Position numbers and translations under genes: made by a program. Of a stretch of 64,000 nucleotides of DNA, positions 10,404 to 21,908 are shown in pieces. This DNA is from Trametopsis cervina (Eukaryota > Basidiomycota > Agaricomycetes > Polyporales > Irpicaceae), in the NCBI GenBank assembly GCA_022385755.1, contig MU278365.1:1-64000 (forward strand), written 5' to 3'. How positions within the stretch are numbered: position 1 is the first letter of the stretch; each line of letters starts with the position of its first letter. The notes beneath the pieces were generated by a model, which was given only the letters and a program-made list of their open reading frames with translations, was not told the origin of the DNA and ran no database searches.

Positions 10404-10628
10404 TGTAAGGGAGATGTAGCACGGGTTAGGGTTGGGCCGAGTACCTGGGCATCGGACAGCAGAATCGTAGATCTAGATACTGTACAGCTCATCTACATAT
10501 ATACGCGGGAGATCTCTGTAGGAGATCTCCACCTTTTACTTTACTCCTGTACACCTTGTAGGTTCCGAATAGATTCAGTCAAACTTACATCAGCAGGGAA
10601 CGTAAGGATTCAAGGGCAAACTCTTACA
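10404..10628 (+). repeat. 3' long terminal repeat
   Basis: A 225-bp direct repeat of 283-507 (221 of 225 identical, all differences transitions), starting TGTAAG and ending CTTACA. It is followed by GAGAC, the right half of the imperfect target-site duplication. Confidence 0.95.
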
Positions 10629-11386
10629 GAGACCAGGCCGAGCAAGGAGCGCAAATGCACGTGCATATGCAAGTCATGTGATTGTGCAGGTCATGAGACT
10701 ATGTCAACGAGTCATGTGATTGTGAGGATGTGTAGAATGCACCAAAATAAAATAAAATAAATTGGACACTATGCGTATAACCATGACAAAAACCGCAGCC
10801 TGTAGAAACTCTCAATCCCTGCCTTACAAGCTGCCTGAAACATGTAGGGCGTCTGGGAGCGGTCGGGCAGCAGCAGCCACAAACATTCCTACATGTACCA
10901 TGTAGTACAATGCAATTCAAGCAATAGATTCACAAAAAAAAAAAGTGGTTTATTAACTCACTGACTTTTACCCTTTCCTTCTCTTTCTGAAATGCAGGTT
11001 ACTCATCAACAACCCACCAAATTATGAATACCATACAAGTACATCAGATCAGAATAGAAAACCATATGAACAGACAATTACATGACATCTCTAAAATGCT
11101 AGATAGTCAAAGTTATGTACCATGCTCTGTCACTGAACAGAAGAAGAGCATGAGATGAGGAGGGGAGGAGAGGAGAGGGTATGCAGCAGACAGATAGCCA
11201 ACAGCAGGAATGAGAGGCCTGACAAGTGCAATGAGAATGACAATGACAAGGGGCAAGGAGTGTGACATGATAACATCCAAAACAATCCATCCAACAACCA
11301 TACCAAACCATACCAAAAACAAAGAAAACAGCAAAACGAAACAGTCCAAAATCCGAGAATCCATCGTACGAACCGCGCACGCACAC
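10629..11386. other. Intergenic, retroelement to the 709-residue gene
   Basis: No coding region supported. The only structure noticed is a short direct repeat (AGTCATGTGATTGTG, near 10670 and 10710) and an A-run near 10933. It includes the likely 3' UTR of the minus-strand gene ending at 11387. Confidence 0.5.
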
Positions 11387-14129
11387 TTACGCCCCTCCAC
11401 CGAACACGCGTCCCCACACCCGCTTCAACGTCCCCCGCCTCTGCAGCTTCCCCTCCTTCCCCTCCTCCTTCCTCTCCTTCCCAAGCACGCCCATCTCCTT
11501 ATCCGCCCGCCGTCCACGCGCGCTATCCCACTCGTCAAGATCCACAACGCCCCGCGCACCCAAAACCAACCCGAGTGTCACGCTCATCCTCTGTGCGCGT
11601 TTCCGCCCGTCTCCCTCCGCGTCCACGCCCTTCTCCTTCCCAAGGACGACTGGTTCGGGCGGCGTCACTAGCCCACCGTGATGTGAATGAGCACCGGCGC
11701 TCGAGTCGGTCGTAGGAGGGGAACTGCTGTCGCCCTCCTCGGTGACGCTCGATGCGCGGCTCAGACTTGGGGTGTCGAGCTCGAGGTCTTCCGACGTAGA
11801 GTTTGAGCCGAGCGAAGAGGCGGAGGTGTCGGAGTGGAAGAACGGTGGGGTGGGCGGTGCGATTGGGTCTGTCACGACTGCGAGTGGAGGGTATACCGGC
11901 GCGAGGAGGTCGAGCTTGGCGTTAGCAGCGTGCTGAGCGTCCTCGAGCATACGGAAAGCAGTCTCAGCGCCGATGCGCTCCCGCTCCTTCCCCTTATCCT
12001 TCCTCCCCACCTCATCCACCTCGTCCACCGGCCCTCTACCTCCAAACATCGCGCGCCCAAGACTCTTCACGCTCCTAACGCTCATCACGCTCTCCCGCCT
12101 CTTCATCTTCGCCCCCTTCTCTTCGTCCCCTCCGTGACTCTTCTCACCCATCTCACTCGTTACACTCCTCAGGCTTCCGATACTCGCAGCGCTCCCAACG
12201 CTCCCAACACTCGCGCTCGACCCGTTCAGTGAACCCTCGCTAATCACACTCCGCCTCCTCATCTCCTTCGCCGACACAGGCAATACGACTCCCTGCGCCG
12301 CCAACCCGCGTCTCGAAAACTTGGGCGGGGCGGCGGTTGAGAGCCAGTTGAGCTCGGGCGAACGTGAGGTGTTGGGCTGTATGTGTTGTGCGTGGGGATG
12401 TAGGTGCGTCGACGGGTGTGGGGATGAGTGCGAGTGCGAGTGCGGGAGGGGTCCAGAAACAGTGATAGCAGCGGACCGTCTGTGCACAGACGATTTTCCC
12501 GAGCCAGAGCCGGCGGAGGACGGTCGCGGCCCGGGTCGCTCGGCGGGCGGGATGCGTCGAGGGGCAGAGAACGAGGTGCGGCGGTACGGCTGTCCAGAGG
12601 ACTCTCCGAGTTCTGATATCTGTTGGCGGTCCTTGGTGGGCGTGTAGCGAGGGTGGAGGTACGTGTTGTCCGTGACCGCCGAGCGGAAGGGCGCAGGTGC
12701 GCGTGAGCCCGTGCGCGGCCCCGTCTCCACGGAAGAGTCTTCTTCAGCGATGGTGACGACTGTAGGAGTGGCGGGCGATTCGGCGTCGGAGTCGGTGCGT
12801 CTGGGTAAACTAGGGAGCGCAGAGAGCCGTTTGAGACCGAGTGCGATGCGTTTGCTCGGGCTGCGACGGGCTTCTGGCGGAGGAGACGGCTCGCGGTCGG
12901 GAGGGAGAACGGGCGGGGCGAGGTTCTCGAACGATGCAGTGGGCGAGTGGTATACGGCCTCGCTGATGCTGAGGAGCGAGCGTGGGCGACTGGCGGGCGA
13001 GAGTGAGGGCGGGACCAGGGCGGGGACGAGGGTGCCGTCTTGTGTCAGCGCGAGAGAGGGACCTGCGAGAGGCGATGAGCGGATAGGGTAGGACGAGTGC
13101 CGGCGGTTCTGCGGGCGCGCGCTGTTGTGTGGCTGGTGCTGGTGCAGGTGTTGATGTGGGTGCAGGTAGGTGCTAGAGGAAGGAGTGGTGTGCGGCGGCT
13201 CGGTGGCTGCGCGAGCGTGCAAGTATGGAGGGGCATCCATGTCGATATCGTCGTTGGTGGTAGACGAGGGGGATGCGCGGGTCTGCAGGGGCAATGATTA
13301 TAAGTACGAGTGTGAGTGCGTGGAGGCAGTTTTACGTAGGGAAAAGCGATGCAAGGGAGAAGGAAGGAGGAAGATTAAGGAAAGGAAATGGGTGGTCCGG
13401 GGGGGATACAAGGGCATGCGATGGCCTGATTATGTCGAGCGCGCGTGCGACCGTCAGCAGCGATAGCGACGGCGGGCAATACAGCATACGGTGCCTGATC
13501 CATAGATACACACACGCACTGCTACGTCGTTAAGTACGCTTGGCGGCGAGCTGAGCTCGTCGTGCCGGGCAGATGGCTCGTCGCTGCGAGTGCCTGCGAG
13601 GGAGGAGGCGCGCGGGATGACAGGTCGCTCCGATCAACGGAAGAAGCGGCAGCGCGCGTCTGTCACGAGGAGAGGGGCAGAAGAGAAGTGCGAAGACGAA
13701 GAGAAGACGAAGAGGCGTGGCCTGCGAGCGTCATCATACGTTGCGCAATGTACCGTGCACGACGGCGTCCGAGGGCGGGCGCGAACAGAGGTGCAGAACA
13801 CACTGAACACATAACACGGAGAAGACGGTACTCACCGAGCGAGGCAGCGTATGTCCGTAGCTCGCCGCCGCGACATCGACGTCTTCTACCTCCGTCTCCC
13901 GCTCAGGCAACGTCTCCAGGTGCATCGACCGCGGTCGGCGCTGCGTGCAAGTCGTATTAGCGTCCGCGGAAGCGAAGTGGGCGATAAGTAGAGCACGTAC
14001 GATGCTTATCCGGCGCGCGTGCTGGCCGGCCGCGAGTGACGAAGGCGGGCTCGGCTGCCTGTACCGTGGGGTCGGCATTGGCGGCGACGCAGCAGCCATG
14101 GCGGACTGCTCGTAGAACGGGTGTTGCAT
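11387..14129 (-). CDS. Large disordered Ser/Pro/His-rich protein, unknown function
   Basis: Proposed exons (minus): 14129-14001, 13940-13836, 13282-11387, giving 709 residues. The start is the ATG at 14129 (MQHPFYEQSAMAAASPP). Both introns are phase 0 with GT-AG ends, 60 nt and 553 nt. The big exon has no ATG near its 5' end and is instead entered at a CCTGCAG acceptor that keeps frame.

The protein is low complexity throughout. It has a His-rich segment, Ser-rich repeats, a basic motif KFSRRGLAAQGVVLPVSAKE near the middle and a basic C-terminus. No enzyme domain or membrane segment is seen. It resembles the long, poorly conserved regulatory or cytoskeletal-associated proteins common in basidiomycetes, but I assign no function. 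The 553-nt intron is long here and may hide a small exon. Confidence 0.65.
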
Positions 14130-14657
14130 GCAAGTGTCTCCTTGTCAAGTCGAACGAGATGTTATGTTTGTATCCTCTGGGGCGTGTCTTCTTCTGGTCT
14201 GAGTAACGAGCGGGTATCACTCGCCGTTCGCCGTATGTAGTGTGTTTCTTCTAGATAGAACGCGAGGTAGCGTATGTGTTGCTGGCGTAAACGTGATGCC
14301 AAGCGCGGATCTTGCGCAGAGACAACAAGACTTGCTCAAGATACGGATACGAGCAAGTGAGGAAGACAACAAGAGACCACAAAGGCAGGTAGGGAGGGTA
14401 GGAAGGAGGAAGGGAGCACGAGCCCGTGCAGGAGGGTGCGTTATATGGCCGGGCCAGCGCGTCCACTGCGGTATGCGTGCGTGTTGGAGTCAGACAGTCG
14501 GAGGGACGAGGCGTGGCGATGCGCGGGGTGGACTCCCCAGCCTCTGCCTCGCTCTCTCGCTGGCGGCTGCTGGCTTCAACTTATCATCGCTGGCTGTCAT
14601 CGCCGTGAGTAGATAAGCTCGGACAAACCGCAGATCGCGATCAACTGCCCTGAGGCG
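14130..14657. other. Upstream region of the 709-residue gene
   Basis: No gene supported. GC-rich sequence with several short overlapping frames that look like noise. It should hold the promoter of the minus-strand gene starting at 14129. Confidence 0.4.
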
Positions 14658-17482
14658 GCGGCTACGGCTCGCTCTCCGTTGTTGTGATGCGCTCGAACCC
14701 TGCCGAGCACGTCCGTGCCGTCCTGCGCCAGGCACCTCCGCTTAGCTGGCATAACCGCATAAGACAGCGTACACTCACCTTCACCGACGTCCGTGTTCGC
14801 GTCCGTCGTACAGACCCACTTCGCTAGCATCGACGTCATCACACACTCTCCTCGCAAGGAAACTTTAGCACTCTCCGCACCGCCCTCGAGGCCCAACACG
14901 CGGAGATAAGCGCGTCGACGTCGACTAGAAAAGCACAGATCGCGCCCATTCCATCGCGATATAAACAGAACTGTAGTGCCGGCCGTGCTAATGAATTGGG
15001 TTAATTACAGCACAGCAAAGAATAGAAAGGCACGCCGCTGTGGGCTGTGTACGTAACGCAGCGTGCTCGCGAGAGGCGAAAAACGGAATACAAGTGCGCT
15101 CTCGTCAGGCACACGTGTTCGATCTGTGCGAAACCCGCCAAGTACGCGGTGTGTTTTTGCCTGCCCGGAAATTGCAAAACGTCACACTGCGATGCCGTTT
15201 CGGGGTCACCTGGTATGATGCAGAGCTTTGTCCGATTTTCATATGTTCATGACTAATACTTATATTTTAGCTACTGTACGTTCGTCCGCTGGTGATGCTT
15301 CTTTCCAGATGTGAATACAGGATGTAAGACATCAAACGAATCACTTCGCGCCCTCCAACTGTAACACCATACTCTACGCGCCCCCCGAGTCCTCTACGGT
15401 CACTCGAAACCTTCTCAACAGAGTCGCAGCACAGGTCGGATGTCCCAGCTCACTCCGCTAATGCTCACATACTCGATTCCTCGGTCTTTCACATCTTAGA
15501 CAGACGCCCTCGTGCAAGACGTTTCTATATGCAAGACTGCTCACGCATCGAATGATCCTGGTGTGAACACGGACAGATGGGCAGTTCCAAAGCTTGTTCC
15601 CCTTGCACAGGGAGTGTGAGGACCTAGACATGGCGCTGCCATACTCTCGTCCAAGCATCGACAGGAAGTCTATTGCAACTGAACCGTCAATCACTCCAAT
15701 GGCTGAATAATAGGTGCGCATACTATACACGATAATGTCGCAATGCGTTTCTCATTCATAGTATTTTTCCATGCAGCTCCTCTGCCCACTACATACGCAC
15801 GCATTCAACATACGACAACATCTCACACGTCGAGTCTTCGAAGACGTCTTGCTATCATTCAGACTCCCGCCAGACAGGCACCACCTTTACCCCAAGCCCC
15901 TCCAGCTTCGCCCTCAGACCCTTCGACAGCTCCGCCGGTGCGCCCGTCGCATCGTTCATCAACCCGACGCCCTTGAGGTTCTCGAACCGCGCGCACACCG
16001 CCGCGAGCTTCGCCCACGCTGTCTTCCCAACATGTTCCACGCCGATGAGCTCGAGCACGAGATGCTTCAGCGCGTGGGGCGGGAGGCCCGCAAGTGCGCC
16101 CACCGCCTTCACGAATGTGGTGCGGTATGAGCGGGCGGAGTTCGGTATGTACATGCACATGTGGATGCGTGTGAGCGCGGTGCATGATGCGAAGCTGCTT
16201 TTCAGCTGCTCGAAGGGGCCGGGCAGATTAGCTGTGGAAGAAATAAAATGTGCGTGAGCGGACGGGCGGGCGGTGGATAGGTGTCGTGCGACGGATCACT
16301 TACGAGTGTCTTCCCACAGATCGAACTCAAGATCAGCAAAACCAAGCTCGAGCCTCTCAACACCCCCACCCCTCTCCTTCAAATACCGCGCAAGACCGCG
16401 CACTTCCAAGGCCTCACTAAATGCAAACGCGAACCTGGTCACAGGCTCCACGTACGCGTGCTCGTCCGCGAACGGCATCAAGTACGACGCGAACGAGTAC
16501 ACATCTTCCGTGCGCACATGCTTAACCACAGGCAGCAGCGGCGGGTACACCTGCTCGTCCCCGCGCGTCGGCGCATACGCGGGCTCGTTCGTCAGCGGGT
16601 AGATGCGGACAAGATCGATGCGTTCCACGCGCGTGAAGAGCGCGAGGACATGCTGGAAGATGTACGGCGAGAGCCCCACGGCGAACAAGTGCAGCGTGGA
16701 CAGCTCGCGCGAGGGTCGTGCGGAGACGTCTGCTGCTGCTGCGAGTGCGGGCGTGGGTGTGGGCATGGGTTGGAGCACAAATATAATGTGATCTATCTGC
16801 AGCTTGCGCAGACGCGGGAGGCTGTCGAGGATGGTCTTGAGCTGTGCGATGGGGAGGTTCGTCGCGACGGGACCATTTCGCCACGCTCTGCGGCTGCCGG
16901 AGAGTCTCAGCTCCTGGACGTGCTGCGCGATACGGGGGTGGCCGAGCAGGAAGGTGCGGAAGGCTTGGATGGTGTCCAGGGATTTCTTGCACGTTACGCG
17001 CGTGGCGCGGAAGAGGTAGGGTAGGACGATAGCACGCAGGCGCCAGGAGACGAGGGAGATAGCGTGAAGAGCACCTTTTGTTCGCGGGAGAGTCGGATCG
17101 GCGAGCAGCGTTATGATCATCGCGAGCAGCTCGTTCGGGAGGCGGATCATGGTAGCTTTGGGGCGTGGGTGTTTTGCGCGGTAAGTTCGGGGCAGAACAA
17201 AAGAAAACGGCCGCTGATATCTTTTTAAACGTCGTTCAGTGTGGCCACGGACGCAAATCATGTGACGTCCACAAGTTGGCCACAGCACCAGGCAACAGGG
17301 TGGCGCTTGTTGCTTGGGCCACCGAACAGCTGTAGCATTGGCCGGTATGACGAGGCGGCATCTCAAGGGATGCAACGTCAGTGTGTCTAAAGCAGTGCTA
17401 CGGTCCCAGTCTAGCATGTAACCCGTCGTCCTGAACCAATGAGGAGACTAAGGATATTGTCCTCGGCCGTCTTCAGGGGGTT
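14658..17482. repeat. Tandem duplication unit 1 (F-box gene A and flanks)
   Basis: Unit 1 aligns along its length with 17491-20082. Matching anchors in the same order include GGCTACGGCTCG at the left, TTAATTACAGCACAGC (about 15001 and 17721), GCGTGCTCGCGAGAGGCG (about 15060 and 17777), the F-box gene itself, and GTCCTCGGCCGTCTTCA at the right (17460 and 20062). Units are head to tail with only about 8 bp between. Non-coding parts have drifted with many indels, so the event is not recent. Confidence 0.8.
15855..17150 (-). CDS. F-box protein A
   Basis: Exons (minus) 17150-16304 and 16231-15855, 407 residues; the 71-nt intron is phase 1 (GTAAGT...CCACAG). The start is the ATG at 17150, MIRLPNELLAMIITLL, the opening of an F-box-like domain. 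After the F-box (about residues 2-48) comes a Leu-rich region without a clear repeat period. The C-terminal module ends KLEGLGVKVVPVWRESE.

F-box proteins join substrates to the Skp1-Cullin-F-box ubiquitin ligase. The substrate is unknown. It is the tandem partner of F-box gene B (same intron position and C-terminal module) and part of a four-gene array. Regulation is not visible. Confidence 0.85.
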
Positions 17483-17490
17483 CTGAGCCC

Positions 17491-20082
17491 GCGGCTACGG
17501 CTCGTCCGCTGTGATGCGCTCGACCCCCGAGCAGTCCGTATCTTCCTGTGCCACGCACCCTCCGCTTAGCTTACATAATCGCATAAGACAGAGCACTCAC
17601 TTCACCTACCCCGACATCGGCGTCCCCTCAAAGTGGCACTGCGCCGCCCCCGAGGCCCGATACGCAGATATTAGCGCGTCCACGTCGCGATATGAACAGA
17701 ACTGTAGTGCTGGCCGTGGTTAATTACAGCACAGCAAAGAATAGTAAGGGCACGGTGTGGACTGTGTACGTACCGCAGCGTGCTCGCGAGAGGCGAGAGC
17801 CGCTCTTGAACTGCGTCACGGGAGATCTTCGTCCGCTCGGAAATTGCAAATCGTTACACTGCTCTGCCGTTTATGGACTACCTGGTATGATGCAGAGCTT
17901 CATATGTTCGTAACATAACCAATATTTTAGCTACTGTACCTTCGCCTCGGCGTGACACTTCTTTTCCGACGTTAAAAATGTGTGGATACAGAACATACGA
18001 GCGAATCACGCCACACTTCCCGCCCGTAACATCATGTTCTGCGCGCTGCCGAGTCCTCTGTAGTCATTGGAAGCCCGCCCACAGAATCACAGTACAGCCT
18101 TAGGACCACCTTGGTAATGCTCACAAGTTTGATTTCTTCCTCCGATTATTCAAAACGGATAGAGATATATATGTAGAAGACGTACCTATATGCAACACTG
18201 TTCATCGTGGGAAAGACATATTTGATTACCCGTCTATGCTGCTCCCAGACTCTAGATTTTTAATCATGAACAAGAAGTCGCAAATCGCTCAGCCGCTGAA
18301 GAACAGGTACGCATACTAGACACATTAATTCACACTACAGCCTGCTACGAGATCACACACCTCCGGGCCTCTTTGACATATCGCGATCTTTCAGGCTCCC
18401 GCCAGACAGGTACGACCTTCACCCCAAGCCCCTCCAACTGCGCCCTCATATCCTCCTCCAGCAGTACCGGCCCGCCCGTCACAGTATCCATTAGCCCAAG
18501 GCCCTCAAGGCTCCTGAACCGGTCGCACACCTCCCCGAGCTTCGCCCATCCGCCCGCTCCGACGCGATCCCACACGCAGCTCATGTCCTTCCCCTCCTCG
18601 CCGGGCTCAAGCGCGGAATCTGGTAGCGGTACGTCCAAGAGAGCGTCGGTGGTGTCCTCCCCGGGGTCGAAGAGCTCAAGCGTGAGACGCTGCAGCGCTA
18701 CATCCGGGAGAGCGTTGAGTGTGTCCAGTAACTTGACGAACACGGTGCGGTCCCGTTTTATGCGGCCGAGCGAGATGGGTAGGTGGATGTGCAGGTGTGT
18801 GAGCGCGATGCATCTGGGGAAGCCGCGTTTTAGCGCGAGATAGGGGTTGGGCCGGGGTTCTGCACAAGTAAGAAAAAAAGTGTCGGTGTGAGCGGTTGTG
18901 CGGCGGGAAGAGAGGTGTGGGCATACGTACCTTGCTCGACCATATCATTCGTCTGAACCAGCACCATCTCAAGCCTCTTAACGCTCTCGCCCCTGTACTC
19001 CATATACTCTCCAACGTCACGTACCTCCGGCATTAAGTGGAGCACAAACTCAAACTCGGTCACAGGCTCTACAAACACGTCCTTATTCGCGAACGGTAGC
19101 ACGTAAGCTATCAACGGCCACGCCAACTGCGTGCGCACCTGCCCGACCGAAAGCAGCGGCGGGTACACGTCTCTGACCTCAGGCGTGTCGCTGATCTGAC
19201 TCGTTCTGGACGACTCCATGACGTAGTAGAGCTCGGCGCGCTGCACGCGCGTGAAGAGCGCGAGGATGTGCTGGAATCCGTATGACGAGATCTCCACGTA
19301 AAACAGATGGAGCGCACGCAGCTCGCGCGTGGGCGTGCATATGGCTGCTGGAGGTACAAATTCCATGTTATGTATGTGCAGCGTGTGCAGGCGTGGGAGG
19401 CAGTTGAAGATGTCTCTGAGCTGTTCGGCGGGGAGCAACGGGACGGTATCCTCCCTCCATGCGTTGCGGGTGCCGTCAAGTGTCAGCTCCTGGACGTGCT
19501 CCGCGAGGTGCGGGTTTTCGAGCAGGAAGGTATGGAAGTCTTGGATGGTGTCCTGAGGTGGCTTGCACGTTACGTGCTTGGCGCGGAAGAGGTGGGGAAG
19601 GGCGATATCCCGCAGGCATGAGGAGACTTCGGAGACAGCCACAAGGGCACCTTGTGTTTGCTCGGTAGTGGAGTCGGCCAGCAGCGCTATGATCATCGCG
19701 AGCAACTCGTTCGGGAGGCGACTCATGGTAGCTGTGGTGTGCGGGTGTTTCTGCACGGTGAGTGTGGGGAAGGATGAGTCGGATAGCTAAGAAAAAGGTC
19801 GCTGATATATTTTAAGTGTCGTTTAACACGGCCACGGCAGCACCTCAATTTTCCTCTCCAGTCTGGCCACGGCACCAAGCACCGAGGTGGCACGCGTTGC
19901 CCGTTGCTTGGACCACCGAAAAACTGTAACATTGGCCATTATGACAAGGCGGCGTCTCGATGAATGCAACGCCAGGTTCTCCGACGCATTTCCACGGCCC
20001 CAGATCCAATATGTGCACGCCTTCCTCGTGGTTCCGAACCAATAGGGAGACTAAGGACGTTGTCCTCGGCCGTCTTCATGGG
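17491..20082. repeat. Tandem duplication unit 2 (F-box gene B and flanks)
   Basis: Second copy of the unit described at 14658-17482, about 2.6 kb. It carries F-box gene B and its promoter side. The promoter parts share the words GCTGATAT, GGCCACGG and GACAAGGCGGC or GACGAGGCGGC in the same order, so both genes inherited the same upstream region. Confidence 0.8.
18345..19726 (-). CDS. F-box protein B
   Basis: Exons (minus) 19726-18931 and 18859-18345, 436 residues; a 71-nt phase-1 intron at the same place as in gene A. The start is the ATG at 19726, MSRLPNELLAMIIALLADS. A GTG upstream is not a eukaryotic start. N-terminal F-box-like domain, Leu-rich middle, then a C-terminal module with WAKLGEVCDRF and LEGLGVKVVPVWREPE, shared with gene A. 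It extends 15-20 residues past the end of A. Predicted substrate adaptor of an SCF ubiquitin ligase with unknown target. It arose with A by tandem duplication. Confidence 0.85.
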
Positions 20083-20578
20083 CCTCCCCTAGCATATCTG
20101 ATCAGATCAAGATTCATGAGTATCTTGTAAGTCTTTAGCCTGAATCGAGCTGTGGAAGAACGTACCTAGTCGCTGACGCAAGCCGCTTGATTTGCCTGTG
20201 GCGCTGCTAGTTGCATGGGGGGCATTACCACGCAATGCGCGTACAATGCTTGCGATGGGCTCGTTGTCTCCAGATAACCAAGAGTATTAGTACCAGTTTA
20301 TTGGTCCTCGCCGCTACTCCCATACAACATCCTTTAATGCCAAGTACGAGGCCGGCAGTATTTAGATGTAAGATGCAGAATACTCGTCAGTGCGCCAGAC
20401 GTGCGCCTGTGTGCTGACTAATCATGATATGTCCCTATGAGGTATCCTTAGTAGAACTAAAACTTGCTCCGCAGAACATAATAAGTGATGCTAATTTATA
20501 CATCTTATCATTATACAAGCTTCTGAGTCTGATATAAACATTTGCTTCTGATACAATTCACAACCTCGCGATAGCGAA
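20083..20578. other. Junction between duplication units with a ferredoxin-gene fragment
   Basis: About 500 bp between the end of the A/B unit and F-box gene C. It contains a YAH1-like fragment (20150-20285, listed separately) and a segment near 20395-20445 that is repeated near 23040-23095 (GTGCTGACTAATC then TATGTCCC). That segment marks the left edge of the C and D units. Confidence 0.5.
20150..20285 (-). pseudogene. Fragment of a YAH1-type ferredoxin gene
   Basis: Resembles the intron 2-exon 2-intron 1 part of the intact YAH1 gene (25700-25880). On the plus strand GAGCTGTGGAAGAACGTACC is followed by AGTCGCTGACGCAAGCCG, a TTGATTTG word, GCTGCTAG and, after a gap, CAATGCGCGTAC, in the same order and spacing class. 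No coding potential remains. It is the most decayed of three ferredoxin copies. Confidence 0.5.
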
Positions 20579-21908
20579 TCATCCCTCCAGAGTATCCGCA
20601 CGGATAGGCTGCAATGGCACCTTAAAAACCTCCTGTCGCTGGCGCACGGCCTCTGACTGATGCGCCACCACACCCTTGCGGTACTGATCCCCATCGTCAA
20701 TCAGCTCCACCGAGTCGATCTTCTCAAACCAGCTGTACGCCTCCCCGAGTTTCTTCCAGCCCTCCTTCTCGACGGAGGTCCACAGATGGTGTTCGTGTTC
20801 GCCAGGGTGCGGTGCATTCCGCGCGGACACGAGCTCGATCGTGAGGTTACGCATCGTGGGGGGCGGGATACCTCGGATGACGTCCATCATCGTGCCGAAC
20901 ATCGCCTGGTCGGCCTCGCTATCCTGCCAACACTCGCACGACATCGGCAGGCAGAGGTGGAGGTGTGTGAGCGCGATGCACTCGCGGAAGCTGCTCTTTA
21001 GCGCTGCGACTGTGTCTACTGGGGTACCTGCTGAAGGAGACGGGGTATATCAGCACCGGAGTCGCGGTAAGCCGTGCGCGAGAGTGCTTACCGTTGGGCT
21101 CGTCGTCGTCACGTCCATCTAGGGAAATAGCGCGCAAGTCGAGAGACAGCCGCGTGACGCTGTCGCCTCTCCGAACGAGGAAATCGGCTACGGAGCGTAC
21201 ATGGCCTAGTCCGGTGCACACAAACGCGTAGGATGGAATCGGCTGCTCGATGTTGTCGGCGAGTGACTCCAGGAACAAGGTGTAGGGATACACTGCATGC
21301 TGCAGTACGTGCCCGATACGGGGAAGGGAAGTAGGGGGGTGGTCCTCGGTGGGGTCAGTCTCATCCTGGAAGGCACCAAAGAGCTCGAGACTTTGCATCC
21401 GCGAGAACAAAGAGAGGACGTGCAATAAGTCGTCTTCGGATACTTGTATAACCCGGAGCAGCAGCTTCTTGATATTCGACGGGCGGGTGCACTCGAGTTG
21501 CTCACCGACGGTCCGCGTGATGTGCATGTGCCGCATACCGAGGCTTTGCAGATTTGGCAGGTGGTAGAGGATGTCCCTGAGGAGCTTGACGGAGATCATC
21601 GTCGCGTCGGGGGAGAAAAACCGCCTGTCGGCAACGCCATCGAATATTAGCTCTTGGACGTGCTGAGAGACGTGCTCAAAGGCGTAAGGATCCTTGTCCA
21701 GGAAATCGCAGAAGTCTTGGAAGGTATTCGTCTCCTTGGCCGCTTGGTACTCTATGCGCATGACGCGAAAGAGATGAGGCCGGGCGATATCCCGGAAGCG
21801 CGACGAGACGCGTGAGACCGCCAGAAGAGCGCGCTGTCTTTCTCTGGGAGCTGGATCGACCAGAAGTGACACAATAATGGTGAGCAGCTCGTTTGGAAGA
21901 CGTTCCAT
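20579..21908 (-). CDS. F-box protein C
   Basis: Exons (minus) 21908-21092 and 21027-20579, 421 residues. The 64-nt phase-1 intron has two possible acceptors, CAG and CAGCAG, both in frame and differing by one residue. The start is the ATG at 21908, MERLPNELLTIIVSLLVD. The F-box-like domain is followed by a Leu-rich region. The C-terminal module has EGWKKLGEAYSWFEKIDSVE and RQRQEVFKVPL, matching gene D and differing from A and B. A Cys-rich short motif, MSCECWQ, lies at the start of the C-terminal module. Predicted SCF substrate adaptor, target unknown. Confidence 0.85.

Larger units (their letters stand above)
283..10628 (+). mobile_element. Ty3/gypsy chromovirus LTR retrotransposon, degenerate
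   Basis: A 10.3-kb element bounded by two 225-bp direct LTRs (283-507 and 10404-10628) that both begin TGTAAG and end CTTACA. Order inside: gag leader, capsid and zinc knuckle, aspartic protease, reverse transcriptase and RNase H, integrase, chromodomain, then an additional ORF. Order RT-RNase H-integrase-chromodomain is diagnostic of Ty3/gypsy chromoviruses. Flanking 5-mers are CAGAC (278-282) and GAGAC (10629-10633), a target-site duplication with one mismatch. A polypurine tract precedes the 3' LTR; no tRNA-type primer site starting TGG follows the 5' LTR. Four frameshifts and several in-frame TGA or TAG codons break the reading frames, so this copy is probably non-autonomous. The LTRs differ at only 4 of 225 positions, so insertion is fairly recent. 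Confidence 0.95.

Noticed and set aside
18..12492. The same palindrome GTCTGTGCACAGAC at 18-31 and, extended to 16 nt, at 12477-12492
   Set aside because: Only two copies, one of them inside coding sequence of the 709-residue protein; no spacing or context pattern, so chance is adequate.
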